Origin: Papio anubis
Lineage: Eukaryota; Chordata; Mammalia; Primates; Cercopithecidae
Assembly: GCF_008728515.1 (NCBI RefSeq)
Contig: NC_044984.1
Span: forward strand, 96,395,181 to 96,459,180
Length of the DNA stretch: 64,000 bases
Direction of reading: 5' to 3'
The notes beneath the pieces were generated by a model. That model saw nothing but the letters and a program-made list of their open reading frames with translations. It made no database searches and was not told the DNA's origin. This document shows, piece after piece, positions 1 to 12,200 of this stretch. Made by a program: the position numbers and the translations under genes. Every line of letters starts with the position of its first letter. Within the stretch, counting starts at the first letter, position 1.

Positions 1-4
1 AACA

Positions 5-34
<30 letters not shown>
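5..34. repeat. (CA)n microsatellite
   Basis: About 14 uninterrupted CA units at the left edge, in NUP37 intron 9. Confidence 0.95.
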
Positions 35-35
<1 letters not shown>

Positions 36-192
36 AAGAACAAAAACAAATGAACCACCTTTTCTTGCAATTTAAGCAGATAACAAACATAAATGTCTTT
101 AGTTAACAAATTACAAATTTGGGGCTATGAGTGGAAAAGTCAAAAACACAAATTAAGAAAAGCACATATGTTATAAAACATTTCCACATTAC

Positions 193-286
193 CTGAGGGT
201 GTCCTAAATGATGAATTTGAAACTGGCTTGCCATTTTGCCAGGATAACCAGTGGTTGCAAACAGATTTTCACTAATTGTGGACCAC
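193..286 (-). CDS. NUP37: NUP37 exon 9 (residues 258-289)
   Basis: 94 nt. The acceptor ends TTGTTTCACAG and the donor is CCTCAG|GTAATG. It encodes Trp-Ser-Thr-Ile-Ser-Glu-Asn through His-Leu-Gly-His-Pro-Gln289 and ends in phase 0. The intron continues off the left edge, so the final exon is missing from the window. Confidence 0.96.
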
Positions 287-3200
287 CTGTGAAACAAGGA
301 CGCATAAAATTAAGTATTGTATCCTATAGACAACGACAAGCTTTTCTAAAGCGGGTTTTTTCTTTTTCTTTTTTTTAAGAGACAGAGTCTTGCTCTGTCA
401 CCCAGGCTGGAGTGCAGAAGTGCTAACAAAACTCACTGTAGCCTCAAATTCCTGGGCTCAAGTGATCTTCCCACCTCAGACTCCCTAGCAGTTGGGACTA
501 CAGGTGTGTACCATGATGCCCAGGTAAGTTTTAATTTTTTTTTTTTTTTTGGTAGAAATCGGGTCTTGCTATCTTGCCCAGGTAGATCTCAAAGTCCTGG
601 CCTCAAGTGATCCTCCTGCCTTGGTCTCCTGAAGTGCTGGGATTATAGGTGTGAGCCATAGCACCTAGCCAGAAACAGGTTTCTTTTTGTATAAAACCAG
701 TGATTTTAATAATGCTAAATTTGTTAATGTGTCTTTACAATTAGACTGGGAATTCGAGGAAAATATTCCATAAATATTTTCTCATACTTTTAAGTATTTA
801 TGAAGTGCTTATTTTGTGTCATTTCATTAAGTTCCAAAGTCACACAAGGTTAATACAATCCTTTTTTTCACAACCAAAGGGGTAACAGTGTGGTAGAAGA
901 CACAAATAAGGTATCAAATACGACAGTCATTCTGCCCATTTTCTATGCTAACTGAACCCCAACTTTGTTCAGGGCACAGTGTGTCCAACCCTAGGGGATT
1001 AGACATAATTAGTTTAAGGCAGTCATAGCAATCTCCCATAAAAGGAGAGGGTTCCTTCTTCTCCTCTTACTTTTTTTTTGTTTAATTCTTTGGCAAATGG
1101 AGTACATCTCTTATGCCTGGAACTCTCATAGCCATCTTGTGACTATGAAGCAACAAGTCCCAAATCCTTGCCATTGAGAATAGCAGAGGGAAAGGATGAA
1201 AAGGGTCTGAGCTCTTGATGACAGTGATGAGCTGCTAAACAAGCCCTGAGACTACCTCCTCTAGACTTATAAGTACCATAGCTCATTGATTTTAAAAATG
1301 ATGTATACTCGCTCATTGGTGTATATTTGTTCACACATCTCTGAAGTCAGGATATCTCTTATGATCCACGGCATTCTTACATTTAGTCGAATGTATTTTA
1401 TTCTCAACAATGGTATCTCTAAGTTCTACAACTTTATTGAGGATATTTTATATCCCCAATATATTGGAATATAGCATATAATAAAATTTCACTGGTTTTA
1501 GTCTCTCATTTAGTTTTGCTGTTCCTTAAAAAGCAGAAATAATAGCTTAATGACCACACGATACAATGGAGTATTATGAAAAAGAACAAGGTAGACATGT
1601 ATGTTAAGTGAAAAGCAAAAACACATCGCAGAGATATACTATCTAGCATGGTTTCATTTAACACACAATAATAAAGTTTATATACATGAATATGGGCTCC
1701 CCTACATTTACATCCTTAACAGCACAGAACAATCAGGAAGCATAATATATTCCAAATTGTTGGGGTGGTAGTGGTGGAGTGGTTACATGTTTTTCTGTGT
1801 AAAGAAAATATTTGGAAAACAAATCAACTCCTTGTCTAGACCAAAAGACACAATCGATGACTTAGTTGTAATCAGGGAAAAAAAAAACTCAGTGCAAAGA
1901 AGAGAACTACAAAAGTATCCCAGTGGTGGCACAGCACGACATCAAAAGATCAAATCACAGCTCTGACAAAAATGGTACATTACCTGAATAAGCAGGCTCG
2001 ATCCATGTGAACAGGTCTCTTATTTTGAGGATAACTAAAAGATAATATTTTGCATTTTATGAATTATGTGTTAGACTCAAGTGGGTGAACTTAAGGTTTA
2101 AACGGTATCTTCTCTTTATAGGACAGAATGTCCAATGTGTTTACACTATAATAAATCCTAAACAAGCAATCAGTTAAAACAGATGAAATACAACAAAGAC
2201 ATGACTTAGAACCACTGCAGAGAACCATCATGCAACAGGGTCGGTGTTTTTCTTATTTTCCAATATAAGTAAACATTGCACAGATCCAAGATTTCCTCTT
2301 TTGCACTGTCCTTTCTGGGTTACTCCCAGAGTAAATCTGGATAGCAACTTTATGTTATGTAAAAATCCATAGCTCTGGCCTTCTATAGGAGAGACTTGTT
2401 TTCGCTTGACAGTGTAGTCTCAGGTATAACAGGATGGACGAGTGGATCATTTAGCAATAGTTACTGCCTTTTTTTTTTTTCTGTAATGGACAAACATATC
2501 AAGAAAGTACCTGGACCGAGTAATATCCCAAATTAACCAATCATTTCCTGCAACGGCTCCAACTTTGAAGGTGTTTTTTAAGCACCAGTGTGCTGACATT
2601 AATGGCACTTGTTCTGATTCAAGAGATAAAATAGCCTGTTGGGCCAAAAGATCATAAAATCGGATTGTTCCATTCTTCTCTGCAACCATTAGCTGTAAGA
2701 CAGAAAAATAAAAAGAAACTCAATCACTTATCTCACTAACTATACCTGAAGTATCAGCAGAGATTCACTGTTGTACAGTAAAATGTAAACACTTGCAATA
2801 TACAGGTTGAGCATTCCTCATCTGAAAATCTGCAATGCTCCAAAAACGAAAACTTTTTGAGTGCCAACATGATGCCACAAGTGAAAAATTCCACATATAA
2901 GCACTTAACACAAACTTTGTTTCATGCACAAAATTATTTTAAAAAGTTATATAAAATTATCTTCAGGTCATGTGTATAAGGTATACAGGAAACATAAGCG
3001 AATATCAAGACTTGGCTCCCATTCCCAAGATTTCTCATGTATATGCAAATATTACAAAATGCAAAAAATTCCAAAATCTGAAACCCTTCTAGTTCCAAGA
3101 ATGTCAGATAAGGATCTTCAACCTATATTACAGATGGCAGATCAAATATAAAGGAAGTAAGAGGCTATGTAAAAATCTCCACAGAATATAAAAAACCTTA

Positions 3201-6200
3201 GAGAAAACTGGCAAGATAAACGATTCAAGATTTGGCTGGGTGTGGTGGCTCACACCTGTAATCCCAGCACTTTGGGAGGCTGAGGCTGGCAGATCACTTG
3301 AGGTCAGGAGTTTGAGATCAGCCTAGCCAACATGGTGAAACCCCGCCTACACTAAAAAAAAAAAAAAAAAAAAAAAAAAATAGCTGGGTGTGGTGGCACA
3401 AGTCTGGCACAATCCTAGCTACTAAAGAGGCTGAGGCGGGAGAACTGCTTGAACCCGGGAGGCAGAGGTTGCAGTGAGCCGAGATCGCGCCACAGCACTC
3501 CAGCCGGGGCAACAAGAGCGAAACTCCATCTTTTTTTTTTTTTTTTTTTTTAAAAGAAGGTTCGAGATTTGGTAGAATTTTAAGTGATGATGTATGGTCA
3601 CTAAGAAGAGATCAATTTAACAATTCCTTCTGCGAAAAGTTACTTTTAAGTAAGTTAGTTATGTTGTCTAGAAAGAATACCTAAGTATGTATCTCTCAAG
3701 AGAGACAGACATTTATGTGTTACGCATACTTACGCAACTCAAGTTTGTTTCTAGAATGGAAGGCAGGGCAGCAGAGTTAAAGAGCACAGACAGGCCGCTT
3801 CCTTCACTTATAAGCTGAGTGACTGCCATGTGACTGGCAGCTTTCTCATTTCTAAAATGGAGATGGGAGGATAAGAATGGCTACAGGATTGTTGTGATTA
3901 TTAAATAGTAATGTGTGTAAAGTACCTCAATGTAATGCTTGACAAATAGTAGCCACCCACTCAAAAAATAGTAGCTATTACTTCACTATTTCCTTTATTC
4001 TAAGATACCATTGACTTAAGATGTTTAATACATTGATAAGTTTTATGTGTGAAATACTTTATCAAATGCACAAATTAATTATAATGTGAATTCCAATTTT
4101 ACAAAATAATAAAATGTGAAAAAATTTTTCTTAATCTCAAGGAAGCATGGCATTGGTATACCCATTTGTGGGAGATAAGGTATGAGATTGCTATAAGTAT
4201 CTAAGTGCATGAATAGTTGATGCCTGAATAAAATGCTTTTCCACTCTCTACATCTCTGTAAAGTTCTTACTTTTAAACAGTGTTCTTTTAATTCTGGTTC
4301 TATTTAGTTGAAAAATCCTTGAGGGTGTAAAGTAGTAGGGGTGGATTGGTAAGAATGTGGGATTTGGCATCAAAAATCCTAAGCTGTACCATTTAATCTG
4401 TTGAGTAACCTGGAGTTAGCTTTCCTATCTGTAAAATGGAGGATAATTATATCAGAGTCAAAAAGTTACTGTATGGCTAAAATGTGATTGTTCTTTAAGA
4501 ATGTACTTTTGTACTTTCCTAAACACATAAAACATCATTTATTCTACTATTCATCTAACAGGCTTTTACTGAGCATCTATTTTATACACACATACGGATA
4601 GTCAATTATTCAGGGTAGTTTGTTGTTATAAAGTTGCTGCAAACACTCAATTAGTGAATACTGAACCATTAGAGAAATACACAGTTAGGTTCCCTGCCAG
4701 CCTGTGGTCACAACCTTTTTGATGACTGATCAATATGTAGCTTTTAAAAATTGTGTTTCTTTTTAAAGATATCTTAATATATACTGATTCACTAATATAG
4801 ACCTCACCATGAACAGCGCTATAACTCATGCCTAAACAAACCTTACCTAACATATTTATTTTCTTCATAAGGCACATCACAGCCTTCTTGCACTTAGAAC
4901 ACTAGACAGCACTACATTACTGTGCTTGGGGATGATTTTACACAGCAAAATTTTACACAGTAAAATTACCCACAAAAAGTACAAAAATGTTAAAAAATGT
5001 GGCACTAAACTGATGAGGAAAAGACACCTATTTACAGTATGAAAGCTAAAATAAGAAGCCAGAGCTCACCTTGTTCAACCTAAGCTGAGCAAGTGCACAT
5101 AAGCTGACTCAAACCTTTTGTTGTTCTGTGCTCCCTGCGTATGTCTGTGACTAAGGAAGTGCTTTGAGTATTGATTTTGGGGTTACAAATAAAGTTTAGT
5201 GAGGAGGGAAATTCAAATATGCAAAATCTGTGAATAATGAAGATCTACTATATACAAACATACACAAAACACTATATTAATTCCAACAGAAGTCAAAGAT
5301 AAAGGACATATTCCTTGATCTCAAGAAACTTTCTATCTAGAAAAGAGAATTATGAAAAAATCGGACAATAATTTAAGGCAAAATGCTCTAGAGTACAAAA
5401 AGGAATTATTCCAGAATACAGACAAGGTTTGGAATTACAGTATTCTTAGAAGAAGTGGAATTTGAAATTATTTTTATTAGCCAGGCGAGGTGGCAAGTGC
5501 TTGTAGTCCCAGACACTCAGGAGGCTGAGGCAGGAGGATCACCTGGGCCTGGGAAATAGAAACTGCAGTGAACTATGCTGCCTCCAGCTTGGGCCACAGA
5601 GTGAGACCCTGCCTCAAAAACAAAACAAACAGAAAACAGAAATGATTCTTTAAGAACAGGCAAATGTTAAGATAATACTAATGCTACTAACAATAAATAC
5701 AATGAAGTCAATGACAAACATACAACAAAAACAAGTACAACACTGAGGTGAGAGCTTTACATGTCTGCTTTATTTAATCCCCTAAGCTACTGTATGAGGA
5801 AACTACTATTGTTAATCCCATTTTTCAGATGAGACTGTGGCTCAAAGTGATTCATGTGATTTGTTCAAGGTATCAACCCTAGCCCATGATGGAGCCTGGA
5901 TTTGAATTCAAGTCTGTTTAACTACAGTGCACACATGTTCCTTGCTACAAGGCTAGGCTGCTGAAGACTGGTGAGTGGTCTAGTGTGCTATAGTCTGGAG
6001 TGGGGAAGGATCAGAAAAGGTAAGAGAACGAGGAAGATTTACCAAGACCTAGTAAAAATATTTGATATTTTGAGAGTGACTTGAAAGATCTTGCGAATTT
6101 CAGGTATGACTTATGGACTATGGAAGGGCTAAGACTACCTGAGCCTGGTCCGAAGGTACTAGGAGCAGTAAAGCATGGTAAGCAGGTGTGCAGCCTCTAT

Positions 6201-9200
6201 AGCCAGACTGCTTGGATGGGGCCCAGCTCCGCCTTCAGGAGCTGTAAGATCTTGGGCAAACTGCTTACCTTTCTGTGTTTCAGGTTCTTATCACTAAGAA
6301 GGGACTAATAAGAGTATCTACTTGATAGGACTATTGGGAGAACGGCAGGAGTTAGTAAATATAAAGCACTTAGAACTGTTTTGGCACAAAGCAGGCACTC
6401 AACAAACACTGGCTATTATAGGTTAAAGTCAAATTAAAAACTCACTTCTAACACAAAATTTTTGTTATTTGCTGTCTGCATAACTGTGCTCAATTATGAC
6501 AATAAATCTTTTTTTGGGTGAAAGAACAGATAGGGTAGAAAAACTAAGTGAGTTTGGGAGTAGCTGAATCTAAAAATGGCACATGGGGATTTTTTCCTTT
6601 AGGAATTTTCAGAACTATAAACAACACCATGCACTGTGAATTTCCAAGGGGGAAATACTTTAAGTGGCATAGAACATTGTCATATTTGAACCAGATTGAG
6701 TTCAAATCTGTCACTGTGTGACTTTGGGCAAAATGCTTTACCTTTTGGTGCTTCGGTTTTCTCATCTACAAAACAGAATACTAGTACTGTCCCTGTAGTG
6801 TTTTGTGGGGATTAAATGAGAATACATGTCAAGTACTTAGTACAGTTCCTGGCAAACAGGAAGCATTCAACAAATGTTAAATCTATTTCATTTAGCTATT
6901 TTTTTTTTTTGAGACAGAGTCTCATTCTGTTGCCCAGGCTGAAGTGCTCACTGTACCCTTGACCTCCCTGGCATGAGCAATCCTCCCACCTAAGCCTCCA
7001 GAGTAGCTGAGACTACAGTCAAGCACCACCACACCTGGCTAATGTTTGCATTTTTAGTAGAGATGAGGTTTCACCATGTTGCCCAGGCTGGTCTCCAACT
7101 ACTGAACTCAAGTGATCCACTTGTCTCGGACTCCCAAAGTGTTGGGATTACTGGTGTGAGCCACTGCTCCCGGCCACATTTAGCTACTCTTTAACCTCTT
7201 TTTTCTTAGGGTAGAGACTGAGATGTCCTCAGTCCCAATTATTTGATCCTGTGACATCCTAAATCCTTGGTCCTGTTATTAGTATGCATTGAAATCCTAG
7301 CTCCTATTGAGGCTTATTGGATTTGGGAGCTTAGTTTTTGGAGGTCTCTTGACTTTTATATATTTTACTATTAAATTCTAGCCATTTGTTTTGTGTTCTC
7401 CTGATTTCATGGTTTTTTTGTGGTTTATATCTCTTGGGATTTTCATAAGCATTCTATGAGATAGGTAATCAAGAACTCATCTCTCTCTTCTCTAGCTGCC
7501 TTATTTTCATCAAGGCCAAGCATAAGAGGCCAACAATTCTGGGCTTGCAGAGCACTGAAATGATTGTAGAGCACTGAAAACGAATGGCAGAGCACTGAAA
7601 GCGATTGGGCTTGTTACCACTGCAATGATAGTATCAACAATGACCAGTAGCTAAAATTGACTGAGTACTTACTATGTGCTTTTTAAAGGATTTTACACGT
7701 TAGCACATTTAATCTTATATATCCATTTTATAAGATGAGGTGAAGACAGTGAGAGAAAGTTTAAGTAACTTGTCAGAGATCACATAGCTAGTAAGTGGTG
7801 AAACTGGGATCTGACTCCAGGCAGTTAAATGAAGAATCCACACTCTTAACCACGTCTCTGTATTTCAGGTGTCTGAGTTTAGCAGTGATAGGATGAAACT
7901 GATATTCTAAGACTCTTAGTCCAGTAGGCAAGAAGAATCAAAGAGTAAAGAACCACGGACTTTAGAAACAAGCTAAGGCTTGGCAAGTTAGGCGTGAGAA
8001 CAGAAAGTGGGAGAATGCACCTTAATGAAGAGAAGAATGCTAGAGTTAGTGAAAATGAAGGAAAAATTAAAAGATCTGGAATAGTTTGTGTATAGGGAAA
8101 GAAGGAATTAAAGGTAATTTTAGGATTCTGAGTTTATGTGATTTAGAACAGGGACTTTCAAACATTCTGAAGTCATGGAAACATCATAAAAGAAAGGAGA
8201 TGGGGTAAGGTGAAATTTTAATGATAAGTAGGAGAAAAACAGAAATTAAGTTAAAGCATATGGAAGAAAGATAAAAATAACAGCAAGAAATTAAGCATTA
8301 AGATGTAAGTTTTGGGATAGAAGTTATAATAAATGTTCTCATTTGTCATGCAGGTCATAGTTTTTACAAAGCAGTTTATTGTAGTTATATGTGGTGATAT
8401 TAACATTTTGGTAGAAACTGTGACTGTGTTTTAATTTAAGTAGATTCACTGCTCTTGGGGAGAAATGTAGGCATAAAACAAAATTTAGGAACTGGACTCA
8501 GAAATAAACCTATCAATTTAATAAGTTAGAACATTTCACTCATGCACATATGCAGAGTATAATTCTACTGATGAAAAGACTCAATGGGCCTGAAACAAAT
8601 TTCTATGAAATCCCAGGGTTCAGAGAACACACTTACACACAGTCTGGGGATTATCTCCTCTGTGAAAGCTGTGAGAAGATTTGGTTAATCCTTCTTTATG
8701 TCATCATTCTACTTAATAGATTTTTTGATTCTAAAACTTATTTGTGTTGCTGTATTTACATGTTTTTCTTCCTTATACATCAGTATACAACTTAAAAGCA
8801 GGGACTTTATTCATTCTTTTATTCCCTATTACAATAAAGGGTACAGTGTAGTGAGAATTAACCCTTGAAGCAATTCACATATGGTGAAAGAAAAGTTGGC
8901 AGAGTATAAAGAAAAAGGGAACATATATGCAAAGTTGCTCAAAAGGACTTAGATAATGTGGCTTTAAAAATCAAACTAGCATTGCAAGAAGGAGGTGATC
9001 AGCAGTGTAAAACACTGGCTGGAGAATAAGAATGAAGGAAAAGGCCATGGGATGTGTTGAAAATATCCCTGGTACCTTCTGAGAGAATAGTGGAGACTGA
9101 CTGAGATTACGGTGTTAGGCCAAAGGATGGGAAAAGAAAAAATGAAGTTAAAAGGTACAAGTGATGGATTCAAACATTCAGAAATAAAAGGTGTGATGAA

Positions 9201-12200
9201 GATAGTTTAAAATTTAAAGGGGAGGTGGAAAAAGGGAATTTTTAAGAGTAAGATCTATGGAGCTGGGAGGCATGAGTTCAAATGCCAATTCTTCCACTTA
9301 CTAGCTGTGTGACCTTGGATAATTTATTTAATTTCTCTGCACCTTGGTTTCCTTATCTGTAAAATGGGGATAATCACAGTGCCTATCTCATGTTACCATG
9401 AGGACTAAATAAGCTAACATAATGAAATGCTGACTATGGACCTGTCATATTTAAGCACTACGTGCTTGTTATGATTAGTGAAACTTATCTTCTCATGCAA
9501 ACTTGAGGACGGAACAGAGTCGACAGAGAACAAGCATGAAGACGGCCAGTGCGGTGGCTCACAACTGTAGTCCCAGCAATTTGGGAGGCCGAGGAGGGCA
9601 GATCGCTTGAGACAAGGAGTTTGAAACTAGCTTGGGTAACATGGTGAAACTCTGTCTCTACAAAAAATACAAAAATTAGCCGGGTGTAGTGGTGCATGCC
9701 TGTAGTCCCAGCACCTTGGGAGGCTGAGACAGGAGGATCACCTGAGTCCGGAACACGAAGGTTGCAGTGAATGACGAATGCTAGAGTTACTGGAAATGAA
9801 ATATCAAGCATGATCCCAAGTTGGCCATGCTTGGTAACTACCAGATTAAAGGTCAGTTGGTTGTGCCACTGCACTCCAGCCTGGGTGACAGCCAGGCTCT
9901 GTCTCCCAAAAAAAAAAAGAAGTATGAAGACATTAGAGGACTGTGGGAGTCTAAGGAACTGCCATGAACTTTAGAGAACAGATGAAGAATTAACTTTAAG
10001 AAAGATGACTGTAGTAACTTCTCAGATTCTAGGGAAACATACAATAACTACAGTGATGATGAAGAGAAGACACTGGCAAATGAGAGAATTCTTGTTTAAT
10101 GGCTCCTATCTTCCCAGTGAATCAGCATTAAGGGTAGTTGATAATAAGAACTTGTAGTGTATTTTTAGTGTTTTAGAAAGCTCTATCTTGAATAGGAATT
10201 GAACACTACTGTAGCTAAGACAAATTTGCCTTCGTCCACTAATGTTTGTTCACACTAGGGCTCACCAGGGTGGATGATGTAACTTAAAAAAAAAAAAAAA
10301 AAACAACTGCCTACTGGGCCAGGTATGGTGGCTCATGCCTGTAGTCCCAGCATTTTGTGAGGCTGATGTGAGTGGATCATCTGAGCTCAGGAGTTTGAGA
10401 GCACCCTGGGTAATATGGCAAAACCCCAGCCCTACCAAAAATACAAAAAAATTAGCCAGGTGTGGTGGTACGTGCCTACAGTCCCAGCCATTCAGGAGGC
10501 TGAGGTGAGAGGATTGCTTGAGCCTCGGAGGCAGAGGCTGCAATGAGCCAAGATCACACCACTGCACTCCAACCTGGGTGACAGAGAGAGACCCTGTTTA
10601 AAAAAACAAAAGCAAAAACAAAAGAAAAACCAAAACAAAAAAAATCCCTGCCTACTGCTACTAGATTGTTGGAACACCAGTTTTTACACTGACATCCACT
10701 AAAGATCAGGAAAAGTGTAGTTTGAATAAATGCCAATTATGGATGATGGCTGCCAAATAAAAATCTTAACAATTATAGAGAAACTTCTACAGTACAGGTT
10801 TCTAGACTGACCCAAATACATTTTTGCTGATTAGTACAATCCAAATGCATTTGTGCTGATTAGTACCTCTGAGATGGGAAAAATCATTGCTCTTTCTCCT
10901 CGATGTATGTGATGTCTTATATCTCTATATGTCTTTTCAATTTGATAAGAGAGTTAAATTATAAACAATAACCTTAAAAGTCTCCTCAGGATGCCAGCAT
11001 ACACTCATGCCAGGAGAATGCAGAACAAAATGAGCTGTTTGCACGCCTTCCAAGTTCCAAATCCTAACAGAAGAATAACAGTATAATGTTAATTGTTCTT
11101 GATATATCATTACTAAAAAATTAAATTTCCATGAATTTATTCAAAGCTATTAACTACAGATTATAAGGCAGACATTTGTATTTAATGTATATCTTTTAAA
11201 GAAAATTATAACACCACTTTTAAATAATATGAAAGTAGTATGAATAATTTAAATTTTACCATACTCAATCATAGACAAAAGAGTCACACACATTTTCCCT
11301 CTAATTAATCTATCACAGCAACACTGTTACATGGTAATCAAATTAAATTATTTATATACTCTTTATTTTGTGGGCAAAATCTTGAGGTTTCTAGGTCACT
11401 AATCAGGTTGTCTGACTACTTCAGTAGTCATTTCAATTGACAATAATTACTACTGAGGTGCTTACAAACACACACACACATGCACGCTGAGTATTTTTAT
11501 TTTCAAAACAACATACAAAGAAGCTAATATGAAGTTATGTAAATGTAGCAACATGGCCATCTTCCATATTGTTTATTCCTTCTACCTTTAGGATTCCAAT
11601 CCAGTGGCTACTTCCTATTTATACCTTTTGTAATTTGGCTTATTTTTTCAGTTTTCTCTCCCCAAGCTGGCCATGGTTGATGATTAAAGCTGGGGTGAAA
11701 GAAGAGGCATTTGGTTCTTGCTGTTCTCTCTTTCCTCAATAGTAACAAATCCACAGTAATAAGGACCAGGTTACCCACCAACATGGCTCTCCACTTCAAT
11801 TGCTTTATCATCGCAGAGGGAGATCAAGACTCAGAAACCTCAGTCATGGCACTATGTTGTGAAAATGCTATCCCTCACCCACTGCTCATTCTCCATATTC
11901 AGCCACTGTTACCTTGCACTGGCACAGAGAGTGGCACAGAGTACAGCAGGTGACAGAAGTCGGTGAGAGGCTGGCAAAGTGCACATACAATTCTGATCCT
12001 TAAGAACTGAACTTGACTGAGTGACATGGCTCATGCCTGTAATCCCAGCACTTTGGGAGGCTGAGACAGAAGGATCACTTGAGCCCAGGAGTTCAAGACC
12101 AGCCTGGCAAATACAGTGAAACTTCGCCTCTACAAAACATACAAGAATTGGCCAGGCGCAGTGGTGCACACCTGTAGCCCCAGCTATTACTCGGGAGGCT

